Notes: generated from the sequence alone by a model not told the origin. Shown: positions 47,011 to 56,430, counted from the first letter of the stretch. The stretch is DNA of 64,000 nt from Streptomyces sp. NBC_00250 (GCF_036192275.1 NZ_CP108088.1:1178001-1242000), one strand, 5' to 3'. Numbers and translations are program-made.

Positions 47011-47903
47011 CGTGCCGGGGCGAGCGAGAGGAAGTGGTTGAGGTAGCGGGGGTTGGTCCGGCGCAGCGAGAGCAGGACGTAGAGGTCGGCGACACCGAAG
47101 TCGGGGTCGTGCGCGGGGGCGCCGCAGACCCAGGCGCCGAGCCGGAGGTAGCCGCGGAGCAGCGGCGGCAGCTCGGTGCGGCCCTCGGGGCGGGTGATGC
47201 CGTCGGGGCTCCAGAGCTTGTGCGGGGTGACCCAGTACTCCTCCGGGGCGAGGTGCTTGGTCCTGACCGTGTCCCAGGTGGCGGCGGCGAGGGTGCCGCC
47301 GTCGGCGAGCGGGAGGGAGCAGCAGCCGGCGAGCCAGTTGTGGCCGGTGCTCGTCATGTAGCGGGCGAGCCCGGCCCAGATGAGGGCGATGACGGCGCCG
47401 TTGCGGTGGGCGGGGTGGACGCAGGAGCGGCCGACCTCGACCAGGTCGTGGCGGATCGGGGCCAGCCGGGTGAGGTCGAACTCGCTCTCGGAGTAGAGGC
47501 GCCCGGCGACGGCGGCCCGGTCGGGCGGCAGGATGCGGTAGGTGCCGACGATCTCGCCGGTGGTCTCCTCCCGTACGAGGAGGTGGTCGCAGTACGCGTC
47601 GAAGGCGTCGGTGTCGAGGCCGGGCTCGGGGCCGTCGAGCCGGGCGCCCAGCTCACCGGCGAAGACCTGGTGGCGCAGCCGCTGGGCGGCGCGGACGTCC
47701 TCCTGGTCGCGGGCGAGTCCGACGAGGTACCGGGGCGTGGGCTCCTCGGCGGGGGCCTGCGGCGTGGACGGCTCGGCGAGGGCCCGGGGCGCGGGCGGCG
47801 CGGTGTGGGCCTGGGGCTGGGGCTGGGCGGGAACGGCGAGCGGCTGCGCGGGGGTGGCGAGCGGCTGCCCGGGGACGGCGAGCGTGGGGGTCGGTGCGGC
47901 CAT
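47007..47903 (-). CDS. OlsB-like N-acyltransferase (GNAT, ornithine lipid synthesis)
   Basis: After a Pro/Ala/Gln-rich tail of about 55 residues the 298-residue protein shows the OlsB/Acetyltransf_5 domain. It has VRAAQRLRHQVFAGELGARL, DAYCDHLLV, IVGTYRILPP, EVGRSCVHPAHRNG and an IALIWAGLARYM helix. OlsB transfers a 3-hydroxyacyl chain from ACP to ornithine. Together with the overlapping PlsC-like gene it makes an olsBA-type pair producing phosphorus-free ornithine lipids. Which amino acid is used cannot be told from sequence. Confidence 0.8.
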   Translation of the reverse strand: MAAPTPTLAVPGQPLATPAQPLAVPAQPQPQAHTAPPAPRALAEPSTPQAPAEEPTPRYLVGLARDQEDVRAAQRLRHQVFAGELGARLDGPEPGLDTDAFDAYCDHLLVREETTGEIVGTYRILPPDRAAVAGRLYSESEFDLTRLAPIRHDLVEVGRSCVHPAHRNGAVIALIWAGLARYMTSTGHNWLAGCCSLPLADGGTLAAATWDTVRTKHLAPEEYWVTPHKLWSPDGITRPEGRTELPPLLRGYLRLGAWVCGAPAHDPDFGVADLYVLLSLRRTNPRYLNHFLSLAPAR

Positions 47904-48041
47904 GTCGGGCTCCTCCGGCGTACGGAAGGGGAAGGGGCGGCGCCGGGCCGTGTGAGCGGCGGCCCGGCTCCTTACTTCTTCCGTGACCGGCTGGATTCGA
48001 CATGACCGTCCGGGGGCTCGCGGGTGTGCGAACGCTGAATG

Positions 48042-49292
48042 CTATTCGGCGAGGGTGTCCGTGATCGCGGCCGAGGCCTTCTTGGCGGCCTTCGAGGGGT
48101 CCTCGCCCTGGAGGACGGCCGTCATGTAGGGCTTGATGGGGTTGTCGGCCTCCACGTCGGCCCACTGGGGGGAGTTCGGGGTGGCCCGGCCGCGCACGGC
48201 GCCCTTGGCCATGACGGCGGTGGCCTCCTGGCCGGCGACGACGGAGGCGAGGCCCTTCTTGTTGGGCACGTAGCCCATGGCGCGGGCGAGTTCGGACTGC
48301 CACTTCTCGCCGGCGAGCTCCTTGACGACCTCCAGGGCCGCCCCGCGCTGGGGTGCGTTCTCCGGGATGATGAGGTCGGAACCGCCCGTGAACACGGCGC
48401 AGGGCTGACCCGGCTTCGAACCGGGTACCGGGAAGTAGCCGAGCTTGTCCTTGAGTCCCGGGTTGGCCTTGAGGATGGTGGCGATGGTGTTGGGCACGGC
48501 GACGAGCTGGGCCACGTCGCCCTTGGCGAAGACCTCGGCCTGCGGCGGGTTCTGCTCGTCGGCGTCCTTCGGTCCCGAACCGAGGGACTGGAGCTCCTTG
48601 TAGTAGGCCATGCCGCGCTGGGCGGCCGGGCTGTGGAGCGCGCCGGTCCACTCTCCGCCCCTGTCGGTGGCGAGTTCGCCGCCCTCGTCCCAGATGAAGC
48701 CGGCGAGGGTGTACCAGTCCTGTCCGGCCAGGTAGATGCCCTGGGAGCCCTTGCTGTTGAGCTTCTCGGTGTCGGCGAGCCACTCGGCACGGGTGGCCGG
48801 GGGCTTGTCGATGCCGGCGTCGGCGAACAGGTCCTTGTTGTAGATGACGATGCGGTTGGCCGCGTACCAGGGGATGCCGTACTGGGCTCCGCCGATGCTT
48901 CCGGGCTCGGCGAGACCGGGCAGCCAGTCCTCGCTGCCGAGGTCGCGGACCGACTCCAGGGTGAGGTCGAACAGCTTCTCGGTGTCGGCGTACTGGGCGA
49001 CCTGGGTGTTGCCGACCTCGATGACGTCGGGTCCGCCGGAGCCCTGGATGGCCTCGGTGACCTTCTTCCCGATGCCCGTCCAGTCCTGGATGGTGATCTG
49101 GAGTTCGACGCCGTCGTGCTCCTCCTCGTACGCCTCGGTGAAGCGGGTGAGGAAGTCCTCGCTGGCGCTGTCCCGCATGAGCCAGATGTTGACGGTCTTC
49201 GTCCCGCCGCCCCCGCCGGGCAGCATCCCGCAGCCGGCGAGGGCGAGCGCGGTGGCGGCTGCCAGGGGGCAGGCGAGATGGCGGTTCTTCAC
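48042..49292 (-). CDS. sugar ABC transporter substrate-binding lipoprotein (orphan)
   Basis: The 416-residue protein has a lipobox (ATALALAGC, Cys21) and then the family 1 solute-binding layout: VNIWLMRDSASEDFL, PDVIEVGNTQVAQYA, YGIPWYAANRIVIYNKDLF and FTGGSDLIIPENAPQ. The GTG at 49292 is chosen because AAGGTG lies about seven bases upstream. No permease or ATPase gene is adjacent, so it must work with components encoded elsewhere. The promoter contains a DasR-like site, suggesting an amino-sugar or chitooligosaccharide ligand. Confidence 0.88.
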   Translation of the reverse strand: MKNRHLACPLAAATALALAGCGMLPGGGGGTKTVNIWLMRDSASEDFLTRFTEAYEEEHDGVELQITIQDWTGIGKKVTEAIQGSGGPDVIEVGNTQVAQYADTEKLFDLTLESVRDLGSEDWLPGLAEPGSIGGAQYGIPWYAANRIVIYNKDLFADAGIDKPPATRAEWLADTEKLNSKGSQGIYLAGQDWYTLAGFIWDEGGELATDRGGEWTGALHSPAAQRGMAYYKELQSLGSGPKDADEQNPPQAEVFAKGDVAQLVAVPNTIATILKANPGLKDKLGYFPVPGSKPGQPCAVFTGGSDLIIPENAPQRGAALEVVKELAGEKWQSELARAMGYVPNKKGLASVVAGQEATAVMAKGAVRGRATPNSPQWADVEADNPIKPYMTAVLQGEDPSKAAKKASAAITDTLAE

Positions 49293-49392
49293 GTAGGTCA
49301 CCTTCTGCGGTTCAGCACAGGGTCGTGCGGCATGGGGGGCTGACCCGACATGGGGGGACCGAACGGGGTGTTCGCGCGGGTATGTGGCCTGG

Positions 49393-49421
49393 ATTCTGGT
49401 CTGGACCAACGGGATGGTCAA
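49393..49421 (-). promoter_or_regulatory. promoter of the binding-protein gene with a DasR-like site
   Basis: On the minus strand TTGACC (49416-49421), a 17-base spacer and CAGAAT (49393-49398) form a good housekeeping promoter. Inside it lies TGGTC-TG-GACCA (49397-49408), which resembles the DasR-responsive element of Streptomyces (consensus ACTGGTCTAGACCAGT). A bound GntR-type repressor would occlude the promoter. Confidence 0.6.
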
Positions 49422-49439
49422 GTCCTTGACCATCCCGTT
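49408..49439. promoter_or_regulatory. 15-bp inverted repeat over the -35 region
   Basis: AACGGGATGGTCAAG (49408-49422) and CTTGACCATCCCGTT (49425-49439) are exact complements around TC. The left arm includes the -35 hexamer and shares a base with the DasR-like site. It could be a second operator, or a hairpin in a transcript from the other direction. Confidence 0.5.
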
Positions 49440-49491
49440 CCGCGCCGTGGACGCACCATCTGTTCCGTTACCGACGGTAATTACCCGTCGG

Positions 49492-50334
49492 TCACTTTTG
49501 GTCGACCGGTTCCCGGTAGTTCATGAACCAGTGCGTGTCGAAATAGCGGGCCATCGTGTACGGGTGCCGCGGGTCGGTGAGGACGCGGCAGACGAACTCC
49601 GCGGTCCCGCAGCCGAAGGGGACGTCCCCGTCGTCGAAGGACCGGACCACGACGGGCCACCGGTCGGGGTCGTCACCGTCGATCCTCCAGCAGTACAGGT
49701 CCTCGTGCTCCGTTCCCGCCCAGATCAGCAGACCCTCCTCCCTGAGATCGGTCCACGGCTCCTGGTTCAGGTCGAGGAATCCGTCGAACGCGCCCTCACC
49801 GAAGGTCTCGACCATGCGCTTGTAGTCGCGCGGCAGCGCGCCGCCCAGGCGCGCCTCCACCTCGGCCCAGTCCAAGTCCGGCCGTCGGGCGGGCTGCGTC
49901 CAGCCGGTGACTCGTTCGAGCCGCTCGTTCCAGTCGAAGCCCTCGCCCGGGCCCTCCTCCGGACCCTCGCCGAAGCCCGGGGCCGGTGAGACCGGCACGG
50001 GTTCCGGCACCACCCTGGGGACGACCACCAGCACCGGCCGCTCGGTCCCCTCGGAGTCCCGCACGGCGCCCGTGCCGACCCATCGATCCCCGTACGCCCA
50101 CGCCCGCATCATCACGACGCGGTCCCCGAAGGGGGCGAGGAGGGCGGCACCCCGGGACTCGTCGACGGTCGGATCGGTGAAGCCGTCCAGGACAAGGGTG
50201 CGTGGGGCGCCGTACCTGCCGTCGAGCAGGCCGGCCAGTTCCCGCGGGGGCACGTCGCCGGGCAGGTACACGTACACGTCACGCGGCCCGATCCGTTCCA
50301 ACAGGTCGTTGACGGTCGCTTGCGTAAGTTCCAT
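49492..50334 (-). CDS. SMI1/KNR4-domain protein
   Basis: The 280-residue protein has a C-terminal SMI1/KNR4-like domain: DLDWAEVEARLGGALPRDYKRMVETFGEGAFDGFLDL, split here as WAEVEARLGGALPRDYK and GEGAFDGFLDL, followed by LIWAGTEHEDLYCW. The N-terminal half (VYVYLPGDVPPRELAGLLDG) is of no recognised family. The SUKH superfamily includes toxin-immunity proteins, but many are stand-alone. The ATG at 50334 is preferred; there is no clear ribosome binding site. Confidence 0.65.
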   Translation of the reverse strand: MELTQATVNDLLERIGPRDVYVYLPGDVPPRELAGLLDGRYGAPRTLVLDGFTDPTVDESRGAALLAPFGDRVVMMRAWAYGDRWVGTGAVRDSEGTERPVLVVVPRVVPEPVPVSPAPGFGEGPEEGPGEGFDWNERLERVTGWTQPARRPDLDWAEVEARLGGALPRDYKRMVETFGEGAFDGFLDLNQEPWTDLREEGLLIWAGTEHEDLYCWRIDGDDPDRWPVVVRSFDDGDVPFGCGTAEFVCRVLTDPRHPYTMARYFDTHWFMNYREPVDQK

Positions 50335-50439
50335 GACGGACAGTGAAGCGCACCGCATCGACAAGACGTTCGATTGTCAGTGGTGGGTGAGACGGTAGGT
50401 GCATCGGGTCGGAAAGCTCGGAAAACAGGGGGAGTTGCC

Positions 50440-51480
50440 ATGTCCGGAACCCAGAACTACATCAACCACGTCGCTCTCGTGCTGGATGCCAGTTCGTCCA
50501 TGTCGCATCTGAGCCGCAAGGTGGTCGACGTCGCCGATCAGCAGATCGCGTACCTCGCCCGCCGGTCGAGGGAGCTGGACCAGGAGACCCGCGTCACGGT
50601 GTACGTCTTCGCCGACAAGGTGGAGTGCGTCATCTACGACAAGGACGTGCTGCGGATGCCGTCGCTGAAGCAGCTCTACCGGGTCGGCGGCATGACGGCC
50701 CTGCTGGCGGCCGCGCTGAAGTCGCAGCGGGAACTCGCGCAGACGGCCCAGCTGTACGGCGACCACAGCTTCCTGACCTTCGTGCTCACCGACGGTCAGG
50801 AGAACGCGAGCCATCGCTGCCCCGACGCCCCCACCAAGAACGCGCGCGAGCTCGTCGGGGCCGTGGCCCGGATGATCGAGACGCAGGAGGACAACTGGAC
50901 GCTGGCCGTCCTCGTGCCCGACCAGATGGGCAAGCGCGAGGCCATGCAGAGCGGCTTCCCGAAGGACAACGTCGCCATCTGGGACGCCACCAGCACCCAG
51001 GGCCTGGAGGAGGCCGGGCAGGTCATCCAGGAGGCCACCGAGAAGTTCATGGTGGGCCGCACCAAGGGCATCCGGGGATCGCGGGCGGTGTTCTCCACGG
51101 GCGCGGACACAGTGAACTCGGACACCGTCAAGGCGGCCGGCCTCGCTCCGGTGGATCCGTCGGGGTACCAGCTGATCCCGGTGGCGCGTGACGCGGCCAT
51201 CCGGGACTGGGTCGTCGAATCCGGGCACACCTACCGTACCGGCGGTGCGTTCTACCAGCTGAGCAAGTCGGAGAAGATCCAGGCACGGAAGCGGATCGCG
51301 GTCCTGGAGAAGAAGACGGACCGGGTGTTCACGGGGCCCGAGGCCCGGGCCCTGCTCGGCCTGCCGGATGCGGAGGCGCGCGTCCGGCCGGACCACAACG
51401 ACGACTTCACGATCTTCGTGCAGAGCACGAGCGTGAACCGGAAGCTGGTAGCGAACACGCGGCTGCTGCTCATGCTCTGA
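50440..51480 (+). CDS. von Willebrand factor A domain protein
   Basis: The 346-residue protein starts MSGTQNYINHVALVLDASSSMS, with the MIDAS D-x-S-x-S at residues 16-20. FVLTDGQENASHRC supplies the later MIDAS Asp. The C-terminal third has no assigned domain (KIQARKRIAVLEKKTDRVFTG). No signal peptide is seen, so it is an intracellular vWA protein, as in many Streptomyces proteins near TerD or phage-like modules. GGGAG lies about seven bases before the ATG. Confidence 0.85.
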   Translation: MSGTQNYINHVALVLDASSSMSHLSRKVVDVADQQIAYLARRSRELDQETRVTVYVFADKVECVIYDKDVLRMPSLKQLYRVGGMTALLAAALKSQRELAQTAQLYGDHSFLTFVLTDGQENASHRCPDAPTKNARELVGAVARMIETQEDNWTLAVLVPDQMGKREAMQSGFPKDNVAIWDATSTQGLEEAGQVIQEATEKFMVGRTKGIRGSRAVFSTGADTVNSDTVKAAGLAPVDPSGYQLIPVARDAAIRDWVVESGHTYRTGGAFYQLSKSEKIQARKRIAVLEKKTDRVFTGPEARALLGLPDAEARVRPDHNDDFTIFVQSTSVNRKLVANTRLLLML

Positions 51481-51506
51481 CAGCACCTGCCGCGCGCCCG
51501 CACCCC

Positions 51507-51545
51507 GGACCGGCCCCCGGCACCGAGCGTGCCCGGGGCCGGTCC
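51507..51545. terminator. bidirectional terminator hairpin
   Basis: GGACCGGCCCCCGGCAC (51507-51523) pairs with 51529-51545 over 17 positions with one mismatch and a CGAGC loop. It lies between the convergent vWA and dodecin genes. Confidence 0.75.
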
Positions 51546-51577
51546 CGGCCGATGCGGCTCGGTCCGCCGGAAAACCC

Positions 51578-51796
51578 CTAGGCGCCCGGCTCTTCCAGCC
51601 GGAAGCCGATCTTCATGCCCACCTGGTAGTGCGCGATCCGGCCGTTCTCGACATGACCGCGGACTTCCGTGACCTCGAACCAATCCACCGCACGGAGCGT
51701 TTCGCAGGCGCGAGTGATCCCGTTCTGGATGGCGGTGTCCACGCCTTCCGAGGACGATCCGACGATCTCCGTGACGCGGTAAACGTGGTCTCCCAT
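51578..51796 (-). CDS. dodecin, flavin-storage protein
   Basis: The 72-residue protein starts MGDHVYRVTEIVGSSSEGVD and contains AIQNGITRACETLRAVDWFEVTEVRGHV with the flavin-stacking Trp39, ending YQVGMKIGFRLE. Both length and sequence are typical of dodecin, a dodecamer that stores flavin. GGAGAGG precedes the ATG. Confidence 0.93.
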   Translation of the reverse strand: MGDHVYRVTEIVGSSSEGVDTAIQNGITRACETLRAVDWFEVTEVRGHVENGRIAHYQVGMKIGFRLEEPGA

Positions 51797-51882
51797 GGCG
51801 GCCTCTCCTTCGCGTTCCGACTCCATCCACACTGCACGGAACCGGGGACCGCCGCGAGTCGAGGTGGGCCACCCCCCTGCCG

Positions 51883-52407
51883 TCACATCGGAGCGGAATG
51901 CAGCCGAACCGGCCCCTCGGGCCAGCGGCTTCCCTCCCGTAGCGGGAACCACATCGTCCGCAGGGGCATCACCGCCGGACCGTCGGGCTGCTCCACCTCC
52001 ACCTCGCCGGCCACCTCGCGCCAGCCGAGCCGCGCGTAGAGACCGGCCACGTCCGGGCGGCAGAACAGCAGCGCGAACTCGGGCCCCAGCGTTCGGGCGT
52101 GCTCAAGGGCCCCGCTGACGACCTGAGCGGACAGCCCGCGGCCCCGCCGGTCCGGGGCGACGGCGACGCCTCCGAGGCCCGCCACATCCATCCGGCTCCC
52201 ACCGGCAGACAGCGGCAGGACGAGCAGCCCCGCGTGTGCGACGAGCCGGTCGTCCTCCCTGATCCCGAAGTGGTGCTCCTTGAGCCGCCAGACCAGACCC
52301 CACTCGGCCACCCCGAACGGATCGACGGTGTCCCCGAAGATCTCGGACTGCTCGTAGGTCTCCAGCCGGACCACGGCCGGCGCCGCGGCATACCGGTCCT
52401 CGGTCAT
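51883..52407 (-). CDS. GNAT-family N-acetyltransferase
   Basis: The 174-residue protein has the acetyl-CoA pyrophosphate-binding segment VAVAPDRRGRGLSAQVV (R-x-x-G-x-G/A) and the C-terminal FCRPDVAGLYARLGWREV. The overall fold is that of GNATs annotated as aminoglycoside-acetyltransferase-like. The ATG shares one base with the stop of the HAD gene, so the two are coupled. The substrate is unknown. Confidence 0.85.
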   Translation of the reverse strand: MTEDRYAAAPAVVRLETYEQSEIFGDTVDPFGVAEWGLVWRLKEHHFGIREDDRLVAHAGLLVLPLSAGGSRMDVAGLGGVAVAPDRRGRGLSAQVVSGALEHARTLGPEFALLFCRPDVAGLYARLGWREVAGEVEVEQPDGPAVMPLRTMWFPLREGSRWPEGPVRLHSAPM

Positions 52408-52895
52408 CAGGTCCGGCCCTCCTTCTCCTGGGCGTCCCTCAGCTCCTCGGACGGGGTCGCCCAGAGGGCGCGCACGACGGGGAACCCGGCCTCCTCGGCC
52501 GCGTCGCAGACCAGCAGGTCGTCGTCGACGAGCATCCTGATCGGGCGGTCGGCGCCCAGTCGGCGCAGGATCTCCACCTTGGTCACCCGGGCCGGCCGGA
52601 AGTCCCGGTTGCGGCGCATGTGGATCGGCCCCTCCGGGAGCCCCTGCGCGGCAAGCCAGGCCAGGGTGTCCCGGCGGCAGCGCTCCGGCCGCCCGGTGAG
52701 GTAGACGACGTCGCATTCCTCGGCCGCCTCGCGGCACAGCGCGATCCCCTCGTCGAGCGGCGGATCGTCGGGCGCCGCGGCGAAGAAGGCGTCCCAGTCC
52801 TTCGGGCGCCGCTCCAGGAAGTGCTGACGGTGGGCGGTCGCGGCGAGCGTGTTGTCGAGGTCGAAGACGGCCAGAGGCCGGTTGTCGGCTGTCAC
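52407..52895 (-). CDS. HAD-superfamily phosphatase (polynucleotide-kinase 3'-phosphatase-like)
   Basis: The 162-residue protein has HAD motif I VFDLDNTLAAT, motif II YLTGRPERCR and motif IV MLVDDDLLVCDAAEEAG. The compact form resembles the 3'-phosphatase domain of polynucleotide kinase and LNS2-type phosphatases. It starts at a GTG and is translationally coupled to the downstream GNAT gene. Confidence 0.8.
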   Translation of the reverse strand: MTADNRPLAVFDLDNTLAATAHRQHFLERRPKDWDAFFAAAPDDPPLDEGIALCREAAEECDVVYLTGRPERCRRDTLAWLAAQGLPEGPIHMRRNRDFRPARVTKVEILRRLGADRPIRMLVDDDLLVCDAAEEAGFPVVRALWATPSEELRDAQEKEGRT

Positions 52896-52973
52896 GGGCC
52901 CCAGCCTAGGAGGCGGGCGGCGGGAGCACCCCGCCCCGGTGGATCACGTGTGCGATCGCGGGTGGGCGATTCG

Positions 52974-52999
52974 GGAATCCCTACCCGCCTCGAACGTTG
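52974..52999 (+). promoter_or_regulatory. SigR-like promoter of the LLM oxidoreductase
   Basis: GGAAT (52974-52978, within GGGAATC) and GTTG (52996-52999) are separated by 17 bases, one less than the optimum 18. The GTG start of the gene is only nine bases after the -10 element, so the transcript would be leaderless. Confidence 0.45.
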
Positions 53000-53007
53000 A
53001 AGCCCTT

Positions 53008-54033
53008 GTGAGCACCTTTCCCGCCGGCATCCGCTTCTCCGTCCTCGACCGCTCCCGTACCCGGGACGGCGAGGACGCCCCCCGGGCCCTGCGCGACACC
53101 GTGCGCCTCGCCCAGGAGGTGGAGGCCCTCGGCTACCACCGCTTCTGGGTGTCGGAGCACCACAGCGTGCCCGGGGTCGCCGGCTCCGCGCCGACGATCC
53201 TCGCGGCCGCCGTGGCCGCCGCCACGTCGGGCATCCGGGTCGGTACCGGCGGTGTGATGCTCCCGAACCACCAACCCATGGTCGTGGCCGAGCAGTTCGG
53301 TGTCCTGGAGTCCCTGTTCCCCGGCCGGATCGACATGGGCGTCGGCCGTTCGGTCGGCTTCACCGACGGCATCCGCCGGGCGCTCGGCCGCGACAAGGAC
53401 GACGCCGACCGCTTCGGCGAGCAGCTCTCCGAGCTCCTCGGCTGGTTCACCGGCGAGCAGACCGCCCACCCGCAGGTGCACGCACGGCCCGCCGAGGGGC
53501 TGCGGGTCCCGCCGTTCGTACTGGCGACCGGCGAGGGCTCGAAGATCGCCGCCGAGGCCGGGCTGCCGCTGGTCATCGGCGATCTGCGCGGCCGTGACCG
53601 GCTGCTCGCCGCCGTCGACACCTACCGCTCCGGTTTCCGCCCCTCCCCGTGGGCCGCCGAGCCGTACGTGATCATCGCCGGGACGGTCGCGGTGGCCGCG
53701 ACCGAGGCCGAGGCCCGGCGGCTGCTGATGCCGGAGGCCTGGTCGCTGGCGTACTCGCGCACCCGGGGTGTCTTCCCGCCACTCGTCTCGCCCGAGGGGA
53801 TCGAGGGACTCACGATGACGGAGAAGCAGCGCGGTTTCTACGAGTCGGGGCTCGACGGCCATGTGCACGGCACGGCGGAGCAGGTGGCCGAGGCCCTGGA
53901 GCGGGCCGTGAAGGAGACCGGGGCGCAGGAGGTCCTGGTCACCACGAGCACCTACGACCGGGCCGCGCTGAGCGAGTCGTACCGGCGGCTCGCGCACGCC
54001 GTCGGTCTGACGGCACCCTTGCCGCCCTCCTGA
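53008..54033 (+). CDS. LLM-class flavin-dependent oxidoreductase
   Basis: The 341-residue protein matches the bacterial luciferase-like single-component group: [57 protein letters not shown] and [12 protein letters not shown]. It uses FMNH2 or F420H2; the cofactor is uncertain. GTG at 53008 sits just after a SigR-like -10 element, so leaderless translation fits. The UvrA-like gene follows after a short gap. Confidence 0.88.
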   Translation: MSTFPAGIRFSVLDRSRTRDGEDAPRALRDTVRLAQEVEALGYHRFWVSEHHSVPGVAGSAPTILAAAVAAATSGIRVGTGGVMLPNHQPMVVAEQFGVLESLFPGRIDMGVGRSVGFTDGIRRALGRDKDDADRFGEQLSELLGWFTGEQTAHPQVHARPAEGLRVPPFVLATGEGSKIAAEAGLPLVIGDLRGRDRLLAAVDTYRSGFRPSPWAAEPYVIIAGTVAVAATEAEARRLLMPEAWSLAYSRTRGVFPPLVSPEGIEGLTMTEKQRGFYESGLDGHVHGTAEQVAEALERAVKETGAQEVLVTTSTYDRAALSESYRRLAHAVGLTAPLPPS

Positions 54034-54059
54034 CCAGGACAGATGCGGACCAATAGATA
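54030..54059 (+). promoter_or_regulatory. possible promoter of a leaderless uvrA-like transcript
   Basis: CTGACC (54030-54035), an 18-base spacer and TAGATA (54054-54059) resemble a housekeeping promoter. The ATG at 54070 lies 10 bases beyond, with no ribosome binding site between. An upstream ATG at 54043 with AGGAC is the alternative start. Confidence 0.35.
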
Positions 54060-54069
54060 CCATCCCCCT

Positions 54070-56430
54070 ATGCACGACAGTCCGCATGATCCGTACGTCC
54101 GCGTCCGCGGTGCCCGTGAGCACAACCTCGCCGGGGTGGACGTCGACATCCCCCGCGACGCGCTCGTCGTCTTCACCGGGGTCTCCGGGTCCGGCAAGTC
54201 GTCGCTGGCCTTCGGCACGATCTACGCGGAGGCCCAGCGGCGCTACCTCGAGTCGGTCGCGCCGTACGCGCGGCGGCTGATCCACCAGGTGGGGGCGCCC
54301 GCGGTCGGTGAGATCACGGGGCTACCGCCGGCCGTCTCCCTGGAGCAGCGCAGGTCCTCGCCGAACGCCCGCTCCTCCGTCGGCACGGTCACCACCCTCT
54401 CCAACTCCCTCCGGATGCTGTTCTCGCGGGCCGGCCGCTATCCGGTGGGCGCCGAGCGGCTCGACTCCGACGCCTTCTCCCCCAACACCGCTGCGGGCGC
54501 CTGCCCTTCGTGCCACGGGCTCGGGCGGGTCCACGAGACCGGCGAGGAACTCCTCGTACCGAACCCTGAACTGTCGATCCGTCAAGGTGCCATCGCCGCC
54601 TGGCCCGGCGCCTGGCAGGGGAAGAACCTGCGTGACGTCCTCGACGCCCTCGGGTACGACGTCGACCGGCCCTGGCGCGAGCTGGACGCGAAGGACCGGG
54701 CGTGGATCCTCTTCACGGACGAGCAGCCGGTCGTCACCGTCCATCCGGTACGGGATGCCGATCGCATCCAACGCCCCTACCAGGGCACCTACATGAGTGC
54801 CCGGCGTCATGTCCTGCGCACCTTCTCGGACTCGAAGAGCCCGACGCTGCGCGCCAAGGCCGAGCGGTTCCTCACCAGCGCTCCCTGCCCGGTGTGCGGC
54901 GGCGCGCGACTGCGGCCGGAGGCACTCGCGGTGACCTTCGCGGGCCGGACCATCGCCGAGCTCGCGTCGCTGCCGCTGACGGAGCTGTCCGGGCTGCTCG
55001 CCACCACGACGTCCGAGGGCGGGGAGACCGCGCGCGTCCTCACCGAGGACCTCGTCGCCCGGATCGCGACCGTGACCGAACTGGGTCTGGGCTACCTCGG
55101 CCTGGACCGCGCCACCCCCACCCTGTCCAACGGCGAGCTCCAGCGGCTGCGGCTCGCCACCCAGCTGCGGTCGGGGCTCTTCGGTGTGGTGTACGTCCTG
55201 GACGAGCCCTCCGCGGGTCTGCACCCGGCCGACACCGAGGCCCTGCTCGTGGTCCTCGACCGGCTCAAGGCCGCCGGGAACTCCGTCTTCGTCGTCGAGC
55301 ACCACCTCGACGTGGTCCGGCACGCCGACTGGCTCGTGGACGTCGGCCCCCTCGCCGGGGTGCACGGCGGGCGGGTGCTGCACAGCGGACCACCGCGCGG
55401 ACTGGCGGACGTCGAGGCGTCCGCCACCCGGCGGTTCCTCTTCGACCGGAAGCCGGTGCCCGAGCGGAAGGTACGGGCCCCGGCCGGCTGGCTGCGTACG
55501 GGTCCGGTCACCCGGCACAACCTGCGCGCGGTGGACGCGGCCTTCCCGGTCGGGGTCCTCACGGCCGTCACGGGTGTGTCGGGTTCCGGGAAGTCGACGC
55601 TCGTCGGCGCGCTGACCGAGGAACTCTCCGGAGTGGGACGGCTCGTGACGGTGGACCAGCGGCCCATCGGCCGCACGCCCCGCTCCAACCTGGCCACGTA
55701 CACCGGCCTCTTCGACGTCGTACGGAAGCTCTTCACCGAGACGGAGGAGGCCGGGGCGCGCGGCTACAAGGCCGGCCGCTTCTCCTTCAACGTGCCGGGC
55801 GGGCGCTGCGAGACCTGCCAGGGCGAGGGCTTCGTCTCCGTGGAGCTCCTCTTCCTGCCCAGTACGTACGCGCCCTGCCCCGACTGCCACGGGGCCCGGT
55901 ACAACCCGGAGACCCTGGAGGTCCGGCTGAGGGGGCTCACCATCGCCGAGGTGCTCGACCTCACGGTCGAGGCCGCGGCCGGGTTCTTCGCCGACACCCC
56001 GGCCGCCGCGCGCAGTCTGCGCACCCTGCTCGATGTGGGCCTCGGCTACCTGCGGCTCGGTCAGCCCGCGACGGAGCTCTCCGGCGGCGAGGCGCAGCGC
56101 ATCAAACTCGCCTCCGAGCTCCAGCGGCTGCGCCGTGGCCACACCCTCTATGTTCTGGACGAGCCGACGACCGGCCTCCACCCGGCCGATGTCGAGGTGT
56201 TGATGAGCCAGTTGCACGGGCTGGTCGACGCCGGGCATTCGGTGGTCGTCGTCGAACACGACATGGACGTGGTCGCCACCGCGGACTGGGTGCTCGACCT
56301 CGGGCCGGGCGGCGGCGAGGAGGGCGGCCGGATCGTGGCCACGGGCACCCCGGAGCGGGTGGCGCGGGCGGCGGAGAGCCGCACCGCGCCGTATCTGCTC
56401 CGCGCCCTGGGTCCCGCCGGACGGAACTGA
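54070..56430 (+). CDS. UvrA-like ABC-ATPase (short paralogue of excinuclease subunit A)
   Basis: The 786-residue protein has two ABC modules with Walker [10 protein letters not shown] and GVSGSGKST, Walker [14 protein letters not shown] and [13 protein letters not shown], and zinc modules (CPSC...CPVC and CETC...CPDC). The second ABC signature is a normal [11 protein letters not shown], whereas the first reads [11 protein letters not shown]. At 786 residues it is about 150 shorter than UvrA, fitting the UvrA2/DrrC-like class lacking part of the UvrB-binding region. Such paralogues are linked to drug or DNA-lesion tolerance. It follows the LLM gene closely. Confidence 0.85.
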   Translation: MHDSPHDPYVRVRGAREHNLAGVDVDIPRDALVVFTGVSGSGKSSLAFGTIYAEAQRRYLESVAPYARRLIHQVGAPAVGEITGLPPAVSLEQRRSSPNARSSVGTVTTLSNSLRMLFSRAGRYPVGAERLDSDAFSPNTAAGACPSCHGLGRVHETGEELLVPNPELSIRQGAIAAWPGAWQGKNLRDVLDALGYDVDRPWRELDAKDRAWILFTDEQPVVTVHPVRDADRIQRPYQGTYMSARRHVLRTFSDSKSPTLRAKAERFLTSAPCPVCGGARLRPEALAVTFAGRTIAELASLPLTELSGLLATTTSEGGETARVLTEDLVARIATVTELGLGYLGLDRATPTLSNGELQRLRLATQLRSGLFGVVYVLDEPSAGLHPADTEALLVVLDRLKAAGNSVFVVEHHLDVVRHADWLVDVGPLAGVHGGRVLHSGPPRGLADVEASATRRFLFDRKPVPERKVRAPAGWLRTGPVTRHNLRAVDAAFPVGVLTAVTGVSGSGKSTLVGALTEELSGVGRLVTVDQRPIGRTPRSNLATYTGLFDVVRKLFTETEEAGARGYKAGRFSFNVPGGRCETCQGEGFVSVELLFLPSTYAPCPDCHGARYNPETLEVRLRGLTIAEVLDLTVEAAAGFFADTPAAARSLRTLLDVGLGYLRLGQPATELSGGEAQRIKLASELQRLRRGHTLYVLDEPTTGLHPADVEVLMSQLHGLVDAGHSVVVVEHDMDVVATADWVLDLGPGGGEEGGRIVATGTPERVARAAESRTAPYLLRALGPAGRN

